Shown: positions 25,461-37,559 of the stretch, one piece after another
How positions within the stretch are numbered: the first letter of the stretch is position 1
Layout of the letters: every line of letters starts with the position of its first letter
From: Sialis fuliginosa
Taxonomy: Eukaryota; Arthropoda; Insecta; Megaloptera; Sialidae
Assembly: GCA_961205875.1 (NCBI GenBank)
Contig: OY540816.1
Span: 15,696,701-15,760,700 of the forward strand
DNA length: 64,000 nucleotides
Reading direction: 5' to 3'
Position numbers and translations under genes: made by a program
Notes under the pieces: generated by a model
Database searches by the model: none
Seen by the model: only the letters and a program-made list of their open reading frames with translations
What the model was told of the DNA's origin: nothing

Positions 25461-25549
25461 ATGAGAGTAGTTGATGAAGAGTAGAAACGAATTCTTCTGA
25501 ATATACTGCATTTATATCAGGCAACAAGTCGTTATAAATTCAAATGTAA

Positions 25550-25740
25550 GTACCTATAATTATTTAAATATTGTGTGATGGTCATATTATAAATTTAAAT
25601 TACCACACAGTGATCTTATTCATTTTTTCTATACTTTCAATTAGTTTCGGCAAACAAGTCAATTATTTAAAATTAATTGAGTTTGTGCAATTATTTTCAA
25701 AATAAATTATTTTATTCTAATTATATATTTATGTAAATGT
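25550..25740. other. Ancient duplicated block upstream of copy C
   Basis: AATTATTTAAATATTGTGTG and the TTCGGCAAACAAGTCAATTA region align with blocks near 9975-10190 and 55610-55830. It marks the left part of the unit that spread with the SDR genes. Confidence 0.45.
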
Positions 25741-25818
25741 TCTAGAAATACGATAGTAAAAACATAATAATGCAAAATTTGAATTAATACGGAAGCTTCA
25801 AATTAATCAAAATACATT

Positions 25819-26152
25819 TATATTCTTGTTCTAGGATTAAAAATAAATATTCCTCTTAACCCATTTAGATTCGTTGTCCCTGAGTGAGGCAAAATTACAA
25901 AAGTATTGTTAAAATAAAATTACCAGGTTTGATTATTTGACAAGTTTTAGTTAAGAAAATTAAAAAAAAAATATGGCGGGTCCAAATAGATTAATATGAG
26001 TCTTCGTTGACCTAGAGCCAGTTGTATAACTTCAATACGTACTTAACTAATTTGACTAAAAAACAAAACTAAAAATTGCTATAAGGATGCATTTTTGGAG
26101 ATATATTTACATGATTTTTTTTTCTTATTTTTAATCCTAGAACATGAATATA
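25819..26152. mobile_element. TIR element, ~335 bp
   Basis: TATTCTTGTTCTAGGATTAA and TTAATCCTAGAACATGAATA are inverted ends. Non-coding. Confidence 0.65.
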
Positions 26153-26544
26153 AAATTAACAAAGTATATTTCTATGTATTTCGTGGCATATAACCATATA
26201 AAAGTTCCAAACATAGAAAAAAAAATTATGGACAAAAAAATACTAGCTGAAAATCAAGGGGCCCACTGACCCCATACATCTTTCGCATTAATAATCATTG
26301 GTTGATACTGGAAATCAATAACAAGTATAAATACTAAATTGGGTATCAAGTTTCATTACTGTATATCACAATAGGTTCTTCAGATATTAAATAAAAACTA
26401 ATTTTAGGTAAAATATTTGAGGGTCCGTAGCTCCCTTACGAAGTTTCTGGATACATATTTATATAAACTTTTTTGCTTGAAATATTTTTCTAATTTTTTT
26501 TTCAAATTTGTTCCACCTGATAAGACTCAACCTGTATATTATAC

Positions 26545-26732
26545 GTATACAACAATCCCTCCATTTAAGCGGTTAATTGGTGCCATAAAAACAGCGCGTA
26601 AATAAAACAATAGAAATTGCTCCCTCACGTTGTTTTTTAAGTCTTTCCACCCTTTTTCCAAACTTTTCCAACCGCGTAAAAGTGAATCCGCGTAAATGGA
26701 GACCACGTAAATAGAGAGATTACTGTATATCA
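26545..26732. mobile_element. Short TIR element with CGCGTAAA motifs
   Basis: AACAATCCCTCCATTTAAGCGG resembles the complement of the right end CCACGTAAATAGAGAGATTACT. Repeated CCGCGTAAA motifs lie inside the right end. Similar to non-autonomous pogo/Tc1-type elements, but the assignment is weak. Confidence 0.35.
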
Positions 26733-26882
26733 AAAATATTATTATAAAGATTTTATAGTGCATTGCGACTTTTAAGTTATTGGCAAATATTATCGAACGT
26801 GAAATTTGTAATTTAAAATAAATTAATTTGAGAAAAGATACAACGGTAATGTCCGGTATCATAAAGGAGCTACTAAAATTTG

Positions 26883-27090
26883 CTAGCTAGCAAATGGGGT
26901 ATCAAACTTATATGACAGTTTTCTTGGAGTTTTTTGACAAATAATTTCATGCATAGGAAATAAAAACAAAGGTTCGTAAAGTATATTTACTAAAGTGTAT
27001 TTACTAACATTGAGTAAAAATGGTAAAAAACAACTTACTGCGCATGCAAATATCTGTTAAAAACTCAAATATAAGTTTGATACCATTTTT
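26883..27090. mobile_element. Short TIR element, ~205 bp
   Basis: AATGGGGTATCAAACTTATA mirrors TATAAGTTTGATACCATT. Related to the GGGGTAT-ended element at 62297-62512 and to the module found in the 3-kb array. Confidence 0.55.
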
Positions 27091-27399
27091 GTATTTTTTT
27101 TTAATATAATTTTTTTTATTTTTTCATAATCAGATCTATAAAATAGAAATAAAATAGTTCTTAATAAAATAGAAAAATTATCTTTATAATTTTGAGCAAA
27201 AAATTCTTACTTTCGAAACCGAAAAAATTTCTAGATACGGCGCTGAAACGAATGTATTACGTAAATGCAAAATTCAAAATTATTTGCTCTACTGATGACT
27301 CTTGGACGTAAATATTACCTTGTAGAACTCTGATTATTCGGAAACTTGTAATTAATAAAGTTACAATATCATGCAGATATTATGTAAAAATAAATAAAA

Positions 27400-27544
27400 C
27401 ATAAATTAAACGAGTGGAAGTAATCATCCCTACCTCCTTTACCTGGGAATAAATCCACAACTGATTGTCTGCTTATTACAACAATAACTGCCATTCGTGA
27501 ATCTTTCAATAGAAGGCATATGATTAATAAATACGAACACAACA
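27400..27544 (+). promoter_or_regulatory. Conserved 5' block of SDR copy C
   Basis: Matches the block before copy B closely (CTACCTCCTTTAC, GGGAATAAAT, TGATTGTC, TTACAACAATAACTGCCATT) up to the ATG at 27545. Probably promoter plus 5' UTR. Confidence 0.45.
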
Positions 27545-30500
27545 ATGAATCATTTGTATATAGCTTGTGGTGCAATTGTTGTTATAATTATTGTATATTT
27601 AGTGATTAGTTGGATTAATATTTTATTCAAAAGAAGCCGAAATTTCAAAGACAAAATTGCTATTGTAAGTATTTTGGTTTTAAAATTTGATATATGCAGA
27701 GCTATTTTTAACTAGGTAAAATCAATTAACTTAAAAATAATTAATAATTTTAAAATTAATATACAAATAAATTTTTTTAAATTACATCGGATTACAAAAA
27801 TTATCAATTACGAGTTTCGAGAATCCTTTTTTGGATTATTTTTTTAACGGAATGATCTTATTTATTTCCTGTACAGAAAGTTTATATAGTGATACAATAT
27901 TTTAGAAAATTTAATAAACTATAAGCATGTGAAATTCGAATTGCGCTTATTGCACGAGCGACGCAAAAGAAAAGTCGGCAAAAAATATGAACGACAAAGA
28001 TTGATATTTTGTATTGGTTGGTATAGAACAATAATCATATGAAACCCGACTTGCATTTAGCACTTTTTTTTATATGTATTATACTGTTTATCAAAATATT
28101 GTACCTATTTATGTTGTATTTCATATAAGTATATTACTTATTCCTACATTAGAGTGTCCTTACAAATTGAAATATAACCGGGACACCCGCTCAATCTGTT
28201 TTTGTGATAAAAAAATAAGGTAACCATAAACTTAACGTTGACAATTAATACTACTTTTTTCTCAATTTTTCCCGTTTTTCCTGTATATTTTGACTTTTTC
28301 CGGTAACTGGCAAATTTTTAAAGAAGAAAAGAAAATCGATTTTTTATTAAATTTGACAAATTTTTATATTTAATTGATTTTCTCTGGAGATGGAATTTAT
28401 AAATTAATTTAATTAAAAAAAACTGTAGTCTTCTATAAAAATTTACCAGCTACCAGAAAAAGTCATAATATACAAGAAAAATGGAAAAAATTAGTATTTT
28501 TTAGAAAAACGTGAAAATTGCTATTTAAAATACGCGTTAAATTTAAAGTACATTGAGCATAGCTTAAATATTAATTGTAAACGCTGAATTTATGGCTACC
28601 TTACTTTTTGGTCAAAAAGAATACAATTGTGGGGGCGTCCCATTAATATTTCTATTTGTACGGGCACCCTAGTCTACATATTATGAAAACATCGACTTCC
28701 AAATGGATCATTTTGACTCATTTCATTGTGATTGTTAACAGGTTACTGGCGCTGGGGGTGGCTTAGGAAGATGTATCTGTTTAGAGTTAGCTAAAAATAA
28801 ATGTAATATTGCCTGTGTGGACATAAACAGTTCTGAAAATGAAGAAACTGTGGCTAAGATATTGAAATTGACTAAAAATAAAGTTCTCGCTAAAGCATAC
28901 ACATGCGACGTATCAAAACTAGAAGAAGTGAAACAATTAGCTAAACAAGTCCATAGTGATTTTAAACATGTTGATATACTAATAAATAATGCTGGTATAA
29001 TACAAGTGAAACATTTTGAAGACTTTAGTGAAGAATTTCTAAAGAAGATCATGGATGTTAATGTTCTTTCACATTTTTGGGTAAGTGAAAACCTGTATTA
29101 TTTTAGTATTGGAGGAAACTGTGATTGTTTTTGAAAATTTAAAATTTCCACATTATATTTTACTTTCATGAATCCTTGATACACAGAAAACTCAAAGTTC
29201 GATTAATCAACCTTGATTTATTAGTTGGATCTGTCTAATATAGAAGATAGTCCCATATAAAATACATCAAAATCGTGTTTAGAAATGGGGAAAGTTAAAA
29301 AACGCATGTAATGAAAAGAAAAAACCGCAAAATAATGTTTTTTGACAAAATATCAACAAACCTTAAACATTTTTAAGTACCTACAAAGTTTTTTTTTTAA
29401 ACACCGTGTTGCTGTTTTGTCTTTATAATGTAAATACGGAATTACATTTTCTATAAAAAGGGTCAGTAGTAAAATATTTCGTTTAGAAGATACATACAAA
29501 TATCTTTTATGCAGAAATAATTTTTTTTTATAATATATGTCACTTTTTACTTTTAGTTATAAAACACCTTAAGTTCAAGCTTTTACTTTTTTAAATAAAT
29601 TCTTATATATTTATACAGTAACTAAATGATTCTACGTCTTATTTTCTTGTATTTTAGTCGATATTTGTATGACGAGTTGAAGTTCACTGCAGGAAATATC
29701 ACTAAACAATTTCGAATTTTTGATTTCGATAGAAAATGACGTTAAAAGTTTAAATTTTCAAACCGCAGGTCTGTATCTCAAACCGTTCTCAAGATATAGC
29801 CTCTCAAAGTTTTAGTTTTTTTCAAATTCTTGGAGAAAAAAGGCCATAACTTTTGAACGCGTAGTCGGAATTGATTTTAGTTGACGGATTTGAAATCAGC
29901 GTGTCAAAATCTATATAATGACATGTATAATACTTTAAAATCCGACAAAAATTTTTTGCCAAAAATCGACATTTTTTTAAGGTATACCCCTTTGAATTTT
30001 TTCGATTTTTCGCGAAATTTTTTTTTTCGAGTTTAAAAGTATTATACATGTCATTATCTAGATTTTGATACGCTGATTCCAAATCCGTCAACTAAAATCA
30101 ATTCCGACCACGCGTTCAAAAGTTAGGGCCATTTTTTTTTAAATTTTGAAAAAACTGAAATTTTGAGAGGCTATATCTCGAGAACGGTTTGAGATACAGA
30201 CCTGCGGTTTTTTTAAATTTAAACTTTTCACATCATTTTCTATACAATAAACATACTTTTAACGAAATCAAAAATTCAAAAAATTTTAGTGAAATTTCCT
30301 GCAGCTAACTTCAACTCGTCATACAAATATCGACTAAAATACAAGAAAATAAGACGTAGAGGTATTATAGTTTTATAATTGAGCGTGTAAATTAATATTG
30401 AATGCTATTTTTGATTTTTGGTTAAAATGTTTGAGTTGCGCATAATGATGAATATTCTAATATTTTTAAATTATGTATTAACTGAAAACACAGATTTGTA

Positions 30501-32531
30501 TTAATTTACCCATAAAGTAAGGGAAGCACGGCTTCCTCTACTTCCATGGACGCTTCGCCACTGTAATCTTATAATCTGCATATTTTTTACAGACAATAAA
30601 GCAATTTCTTCCATCGATGCTGCAGAGAAACAAAGGCCTTATTGTTAGTATATCCTCTGTTGCTGGACTCATGGGATTGAGAGGTTTAATAGCTTACTGT
30701 ACGTCGAAATTTGCACTTACAGGTAAGAATTTTCAAATAAGATACTATTAAGATATAATTGATAAACTCAGATATAATAATTTTTTTAATACATATTTGC
30801 AGTTATACAGGATGTTTCATAATTGAATGTCAAAATTGAAGGGGGTTAATCAGTGTATGATTTTAAGACAAAAAGTTCAAATAAACATCCGTTTTCGCTT
30901 TATTTTTGATATACAGAATGATCAAGATTTTTGTTATTAATTTTTAACAGTCAATTAAAATTATTAACTAATTTATTCAGAAATGGTTCTTAGTTATCTA
31001 ATTGTTAAAGAATTATTTCAATAAAAAATATAAATAGTATATTGAGTGTAAAAATATTTATTTTCACGTACAGATCTAATTGTTTTTGTACTGAAAAATA
31101 GTTCAAGATACGAAAAAAAGATTATTATTAAGATTATTTTTTTCACAAAATAAATCACCATTAATAAAATAATGTTTGTTTTTGAAAATATCTGTAGCAT
31201 ATAATATTTTCATTCAAAATAATCAAGGTGACATTAATTGGGACGCCACTGGTTGAAACTGAAAATTTGTTTTTTTTTCACAAAATATGTGTCTACACTT
31301 TGTTTACATACACCAATCAACCAATCAACCTGTATATCAAAAATAAAGCGAAAATGGACCTATGTTTATATGAACTTTTTGTCTTAAAATCATGCACAAA
31401 TTAACTCCCTTCAATTATTAAACTTCCTGTATTCGTTTAGTTTTAGTTCTTTAAATAACTTATCTTAAATAAATTAGTAACTGAAATATTTAAAATCAAG
31501 TCTTATTTAGATTAATTTTGTTTTCAGGATTAATGTCCGCTTTCAGGAATGAATACCGATTACGAAACAAAAATATAAAAACTCTGTCAGTTCATCCTGG
31601 TACTATGAATGGGGGCATGTATCTGACAAGACAGTCTGATAAACTGTAAGTATATTTTTGATTTACCTTTAAGTCTAGTGACCCGCTCCTGTCTTTGCTA
31701 ACGAGTAATTATAAACTCTATCCTTGGGTTGCATAAAGCAAAATTAATCACAATTAGTTAATCAGTTGTTTTAAAACCATTATTACGTTAATTCTAAAAA
31801 ACAATCACATTTGTGATAAATTTTATAAGGTAAAAAATTATCATATTTAGTGAATTCTTCATTTACAAATCGAAATTAAGTTTAGATTTAACATTAATCA
31901 TGGTTTGAAAACAACTGATTAACTAACCGTGGTTAATTTTGCTTTATGCAGCCCAGGGTAAATCTAATCATTTGTGCTGTTGGAATTTTTTTTTTAATTT
32001 TTGGCACTGAATAACAATAACTACATTTCCGGCCAAATTGACCCTAATTTTTAGTAGTTTCACAAAAAAGTTCACATACATGTAATTAAAAATTGGAAAC
32101 TAAAAAATTCTCAATAAAAATTGTAATTTATAATTAGTAAAACTTCAACTCACTAATATAAACTAAAATATATGTAGACCCTTTATACATTGTAATAAAG
32201 TATTACAAATTTTTGATTTTCTCATAATAAAGTAAATGTTCACGAAGAAAAATGTATGAAGAAGAAGAAGTAAATATAAATATTATACAAAGGATATTAT
32301 ATTTTCAGCATTGCAAAAGCTACAGCACTCGATATGGAAATTGCTGCCAATAATATCATAAATGCAATAAAAGAAGAAAAACACATGATTATAATACCAT
32401 TCAGTATGAGTTTTATGCACTTTTGCACACAATATTTTCCAGCATTTACATGGCAATGGATAATTGATACAATAGGAAGAAAATGTGTGATACTAGATAC
32501 TGAAGATTTACATACGATAAGTTACAAGTAG
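27545..32531 (+). CDS. Membrane-anchored SDR (16C-like), copy C, five exons
   Basis: Second complete paralogue. Exons: 27545-27664, 28742-29080, 30593-30722, 31528-31645, 32309-32531, all GT-AG and in frame, 309 aa. All SDR landmarks are kept, each two residues earlier than in copy B because exon 1 is two codons shorter: TGAGGGLG, Asp after beta-2, CDVS, NNAG, Asn147, Ser175, Tyr188, Lys192, HPGTMNGGMY. The N-terminal hydrophobic anchor followed by KRSR is also kept. Differences from B include Leu for Pro at the exon 4/5 junction (CT+C), Ala for Pro before the catalytic Tyr, and a longer C-terminus ending SYK. Exon 2 is about 95% identical to B, yet introns barely align. Intron 2 is 1512 bp against 64 bp in B, because a fold-back element lies in it. 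Likely functional; substrate unknown. Confidence 0.88.
28149..28673. mobile_element. Fold-back element in intron 1 of copy C
   Basis: GAGTGTCCTTACAAATTGAAAT mirrors ATTTCTATTTGTACGGGCACCC, with GGGACACCC/GGGGCGTCCC and the TAACGTTGACAATTAATA region also mirrored. Non-coding. Confidence 0.65.
29631..30360. mobile_element. 730-bp fold-back element in intron 2 of copy C
   Basis: TCTACGTCTTATTTTCTTGT mirrors ACAAGAAAATAAGACGTAGA, and long internal stretches (AGTCGATATTTGTATGACGA; TTTGAACGCG; AATTGATTTTAGTTGACGGA) are mirrored too. The two arms cover nearly the whole element. It explains most of the extra length of this intron relative to copy B. The 89-codon minus frame inside it is an arm, not a gene. 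Confidence 0.8.
30803..31434. mobile_element. Fold-back element in intron 3 of copy C
   Basis: ACAGGATGTTTCATAATTGAA mirrors TTCAATTATTAAACTTCCTGT. TTTTAAGACAAAAAGTTCA and TCGCTTTATTTTTGATATACA also face their complements. Non-coding. Confidence 0.7.
31722..31958. mobile_element. Fold-back MITE, copy 2, in intron 4 of copy C
   Basis: CCTTGGGTTGCATAAAGC to GCTTTATGCAGCCCAGG. Same family as 22748-22974 but inserted in the opposite orientation, since the internal TTAAGTTTAGATTTAACATT matches the complement of copy 1. Confidence 0.75.
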
Positions 32532-33651
32532 ATATGTATTTATACAGCATAAAAAGGATGTAAAAAAGTAAATAAAAAAACTGAATATTCTTGCAATTGC
32601 TGACGGGGAACATTTAGGTGTCTTAATTGACTGTAAAATATCACAATCTTATACATAAACATAACTGCTTTTTAATATAATAATAATAGTATTTATTTAT
32701 TCACTAAAAGGTGCTTATTACTAATAGAATCAAAAAAATTAACATAATAATGTATAATTATGGATAAGTTTATTCCTAAAATTCTTATAAACTATGTATA
32801 AGTAAATTTATCCAAGAAGTGATTTAATTTTTTTCAATTCAGTTAAAGGTAGAATTGTAAATTGAAGATTTCAATTTATTGAATATTTTTATTATATAAC
32901 TGTGCGAGCATACAGTAAATATTTCATACCTGTTTGGGCACGGTACTTTTCATACTGTAAAATCCCTCCACTTCTCGAAAAACCCCGCCCGCGCGTCTAT
33001 GTATAACTGTTTTTATGCCGCGAACATCTTATGATTGGTCGAAAAACTAGGAGTAGGTGGTAAACAAGCTCACAGGAAATTTAAATTTACATTATGAATT
33101 TGTTTAAAGTACGGACATCTACAGAATGGAACGTTTACTGTAATGGTTTGTATGATTTTAAATTATACTAATAAGTACCAACTCTGTCGATAAATAAATA
33201 TTATATATATCATATCACAAGCAAATGTTTCAGCAAATTACAATTTAAATACTTGCTAATACGTTTTAGTATGAAAGCACCAATGCTGTTATTTCGAATA
33301 TTAAACAACTGAAAATTAAATATTTCAGTTAATTGACAACATCAACGCTATCTTATTGTTAGTGCATAAGTTTCATTATCAATACTGTTAGAATCTATCC
33401 AATATTCAATATAGTAAGAATCGAACCAGACTATCGATCCGATCTCGCTCCAATCAAATATAAATAAATAAAAAATATAAAAAATAATTTGCCTTTTATA
33501 ACCGACTAAAATGCAGAAAATAAAATTCGGTTTGACTTTTTTCGTACTAAATATTAAATTAAAAAAAATATATTTTGTTCTTTCTATTATGAATGTTTGT
33601 ATGTTTTAACAATATATAATATACCAATTATTTGTGTTCTTAATCAATTAG
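32532..33651 (+). other. Probable 3' UTR/flank of copy C, no gene seen
   Basis: Starts with sequence nearly identical to that after copy D (to about 32764 and 54583), then resembles the copy B flank (GCTGTTATTTCGAATATTAAACAACTG near 33290). The conserved polyadenylation block with AATAAA lies further on at 34269-34274, beyond the element at 33652-34186. Confidence 0.45.
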
Positions 33652-34186
33652 ATAAGGTACTGGCACCAATCTTGGATATGACCCCAGTAATGGCTATTTT
33701 TTAATTAAATGTACTGAATGTTGATATTTGATTACTTTCTGAATATTAATCTATATATATGTACATTTAACTCTTACAGCGTGATTGGATAACAATCGGC
33801 CAATAGGTGTCAAAATGGTGGACATTTAAACTAATTATTAGTATAATTTATTTATTAATTATTATATTATCATAGTAACTACTTTATATTGTTTTAATTA
33901 AATTTGACGATTCTTTCTTTTATATTGTAGTACTTATCATTTTGTTATCATTAGAAAGTGTCCATCACTGCGAGCTAATTATTTACTTTATCCATTACTG
34001 GATAAAAAACGGCTATATTTAAAAAAAAACTATGTTTGTGGACTTTGGTAATTAAATTGATTAAATAAAGAGTTACTTGTTTTATTAGTAACATGAGTTC
34101 ATGGGAATTACAAAAAAGAAGCCCGTCAATCACAAAAACAGTAAACAAGGCTCTTATAGCGGTCATAACTGGTGCCAGTACCTTAT
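33652..34186. mobile_element. TIR element, ~535 bp
   Basis: ATAAGGTACTGGCACCA and TGGTGCCAGTACCTTAT are perfect inverted ends. A related single end (GGTGCCAATACCTTAT) is at about 19798. Non-coding. Confidence 0.65.
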
Positions 34187-34599
34187 TTAGTTTATAATGT
34201 TTAAAATCTAACTAGCTTTTAACTAGAATTAAAAATAAATATAATTGAAATGTAATTAGGTAATTATAAATAAAAATATAAACATATATAATTGCTTACT
34301 TTATTTCTTTACTGCATTTTGATGCACATACCTATATGCATCATTACACATTTCTTTCATTTAAGGTAGGTACACGGAGTATTAAAACACAATATAACAA
34401 ATCTGCAACATTTCTATAGTTGTATTTTCAAGTTTGTATAGTGGGAGAAGTAAATATTTTTATTGTTAGTTAGTTAGTTGAAATGATTTCAACTGATTTA
34501 GCATTATTAATTTAAGAGTATTTTTATTTAAACAGAAAAGGTTATAACATGTTTATCTGTTATTTTATTTATTATTTATAGTTGCACATATGTATCATT

Positions 34600-35524
34600 C
34601 TTCGTTTTGAGTAATATACACGTGACTTCAAATTTAAAGGATCACTCAAATATCAATTTTTATATTATTTTCTTGGATAAAAAATAACATTTTAATTTAT
34701 TAATAACAATAACAAATTAGCATATTCTTATTCATATCTCTAGCAATAGTTGCAACCTTTTAGCCCTATGCTTGGATACACACCTACAGTGGCGTAGTAA
34801 GCATAATTGGCGCCCGGGGCACGATATCTTTTTGGCGCCCTCAAAAATAATTTTTAAAAAATAATAATATTTTTTTTCATAATTAATTTGAATTAAAATT
34901 GACGTGACTAAAAAAAAAAAAAAAAAGGTAATTGAGTATTTAATTTCTCAAATCTTATTTATTAAATACATTCTACATTTTCACGACTAAAAAAAAAAAA
35001 AAAAAGGTGTTCAGTTGCATATTCTAAAATTAAGTTTATGCGGTTCAAAACGTTTCAGAGCCTTTTGGCGCCCCTTTATAAGTAGCGCCCGGGGCATGAT
35101 AACCCCCCTTGCCCCCCCCCCTCGCTACGCCACTGCACACCTATGTACATTGTACATACTTTAAATCTATCATGCTGATACTAATTGATTTCGCCGACAT
35201 TCAAGAATCGTTGATTATACATATGTATTTACAAATATCAATTTTATAGATATACAATACAACTTCACTTACAGTGTAGTATATATTTGCATATCTATAA
35301 CATGAACGTAAAACATCAATTTAACAAAAACATCTAGTGGAACGTTACTCAAGAGGCACATTTGTCTACTACCTAAGGCCCCGTGGTAAAAAGGAGCCCC
35401 GAGGGGATTGAATTCATTTAAATTAAAAAAATAGTAAACTTAACTATTTTTTAACTAAAGAAATGAGGAAACTGATCCAGCTTTTATATAAAATTTACAG
35501 GAATATAACCGCTTCGATTGTTAA
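34600..35524. repeat. Segment duplicated at 54590-55184
   Basis: GAGTAATATACACGTGACTT, CGACATTCAAGAATCGTTG and AACTAAAGAAATGAGGAAAC recur in order at 54.6-55.2 kb. This copy additionally carries the hAT-like insertion at 34787-35135. It is the downstream part of the copy C to copy D duplication. Confidence 0.7.
34787..35135. mobile_element. hAT-like MITE with perfect 8-bp target duplication
   Basis: CAGTGGCGTAG and CTACGCCACTG ends are flanked by CACACCTA at 34779-34786 and 35136-35143. Inside are two A-tracts of about 17, each next to ACGACTAAAA-like sequence, and GGCGCCC-rich ends. The duplicate segment near 54757-54770 lacks the element. Non-autonomous. Confidence 0.88.
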
Positions 35525-36204
35525 GGGGGCAGACTCACTTAGAATTTTGAAAAAATAAATTTTTTTTGCATTTTCTCAAAGTAGAATATTTCAAAAGTAT
35601 TCTCTGAAAATTTCAGACAAATGTCCTGTCCATAAACGATTCAGTGTAAGTTCCAAAATAATTTTTTTATCTGCATGCAAATCGTACTCAAAACTTTAAA
35701 CGCGTTTTTCTCGAAACCATGTTTTCGAAGTAGGTGATCACTCTAACTTGAGAACGGCTTTGCCGATCGATTTGAAATTTTTCTCACTTATGCTATACAT
35801 AATTGTCCTCCGGATGAACGAAGGATTTTCTTTTATAGCCGAAAATGCGAGTGAAATTTTAGTTGAATAAAGAACTTTGACTTTCAATATCCGCCATTTT
35901 GTGAAAATACAAATTTTTCAAATCCCTTCGTTCATCCGGAGCATTATGTCATTAGCTAATGATCCCTTTTGTTTTTTTTTAATTTTAGATGATCTAGTGA
36001 CGAGCAAAACACTTTTTTTTGGACCCCTCCCAAATTTGCTGTATCCCACTTATTTTTTAATATTTTGCTATAAAAAAATTACAATGTTTTCTGTAAATAC
36101 ATATATTTCATGTGGAAAAACATTTGTTATTAATTATTTTAATGCGTTGCCAAAAAAAATCCTAAAAAGAGCTTTTATTGGAAGTCCCAACTGGGTCTGC
36201 CCCC
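35525..36204. mobile_element. TTAA-flanked piggyBac-like non-autonomous element
   Basis: GGGGGCAGAC and GTCTGCCCCC inverted ends lie between TTAA at 35521-35524 and TTAA at 36205-36208, the insertion signature of piggyBac elements. The left flank up to and including TTAA is shared with 55165-55182, where the element is absent. A 118-codon open frame at 35877-36233 crosses its right end and shows no transposase motif. Confidence 0.7.
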
Positions 36205-36909
36205 TTAATTCGGGACCCCAACAAAATTCTTGAGTTTATTAGTCAGGGAACTAATAGAATCTATTTGTTCCGGAGTTTGTAAGTCAGTGAACGAATATAG
36301 GTTGATACGAAACGGGTGTTGTTGTTGTTGTGTGTGTGTGTGTGAGAGAGAGAGGGGGGATGTTTATATTGTATTTTATTCGAAACAATAACTATGTGAA
36401 TATACAATGATATTTGACAAGTATATTGTATATTATATTAATGTAGTAAGTATGTAACTGCATCAGTTTGGGGAGACTGTAGACTTGCGTATTTGGCGGG
36501 TGACCGCGGAAGCTTCAGCGAGCTGGTGACGGTGCACAGTAGGGCAAGAGACCTTCAAAGCTGGCATCAAATCAGATACTGTATGATTGGACTTCTACGT
36601 TGGTTATTTCTTTGTAAAGTCGTTTGTAGTGTAAAATAAAAGGCATATTACATTTATTTATTTATTTTTTTAATAATAAAATTTTTTATACAGTTTTATA
36701 AATTCAAATTTTATTTACAAAAACTATGGTATTTGCTTAAGGTGTTATTCATCTTCAGAAAATAAAAATAAACCATTGTCAATGTCCCTTCTGTCATCAT
36801 CACCATCTATCAAAATATTGAAGGATATGAAAAATTCAGGTTCCGGAGTTGGTGCTGAAATTAATCTCGGAGCTAAATCCTAGCTGGACTTACCAATCTC
36901 TTGTTTAGT

Positions 36910-37203
36910 CTATACCTTTTCAACTTCAAATTGAGACTAATCAATTTCAAATTGGGAATAATCAATTTCAAATTGAGACTAAACAATTTCATATTGGGAA
37001 TAATCAATTTCAAATTGAGACTAAACATTTTCAAATTGGGAATAATCAATTTCAAAGTGAAGTTGATTGTTCCCAATTTGAAAATGTTTAGTCTCAATTT
37101 GAAATTGATTATTCCCAATATGAAATTGTTTAGTCTCAATTTGAAATTGATTATTCCCAATTTGAAATTGATTAGTCTCAATTTGAAGTTGAAAAAGGTA
37201 TAG
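36910..37203. repeat. 294-bp palindrome built from alternating 22-bp motifs
   Basis: An almost perfect inverted repeat centred near 37057. Each arm is a run of ATCAATTTCAAATTG-type units whose spacer alternates between GGGAATA and GAGACTA. Both strands are open for about 100 codons purely because of this symmetry. Helitron-like 3' sequence follows directly. Confidence 0.85.
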
Positions 37204-37247
37204 TATGTAGGTCTAGCCAGGCGAACGAAGTCGCGGGCAACTGCTAG
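37204..37247 (+). mobile_element. Helitron-like 3' terminus
   Basis: GGCGAACGAAGTCGCGGGCAA followed by CTGCTAG|T (CTAG 37244-37247), the usual 3' end of lepidopteran non-autonomous Helitrons. The 5' end was not located; the palindrome may be part of the same element. Confidence 0.5.
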
Positions 37248-37559
37248 TTATAAATAAATTCGAGTTAAAAAAAAACTAAAAAACACGTTTTTCATTGAAA
37301 CAAGTCAAATGAGCCCAAACTCGATGAGCTTATTGTTAGCCTTGAGAAGTCCCTATAACCACCTCAATCATCATACAAGCTCGATGGTACCATATTATTG
37401 TATTGTCACCAAAATTGCATAAGTTTGCAAAGTTAAAAGTAGTAGGTGAAAAGTGAGTCGCAAATTTGCTAACAATGTTAGGAAGTTACAGGTCAAGCTA
37501 ATAAAAGCGTGTTAAAAACAAGTAAATGCACATTGTTTCCTCGTACTAAATTCACTAAA

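Noticed and set aside
36873-37203. Overlapping ~100-codon frames on both strands (NFKLRL..LGIINFKL)
   Set aside because: Both are the palindrome translated; the symmetry makes the two strands encode the same string.
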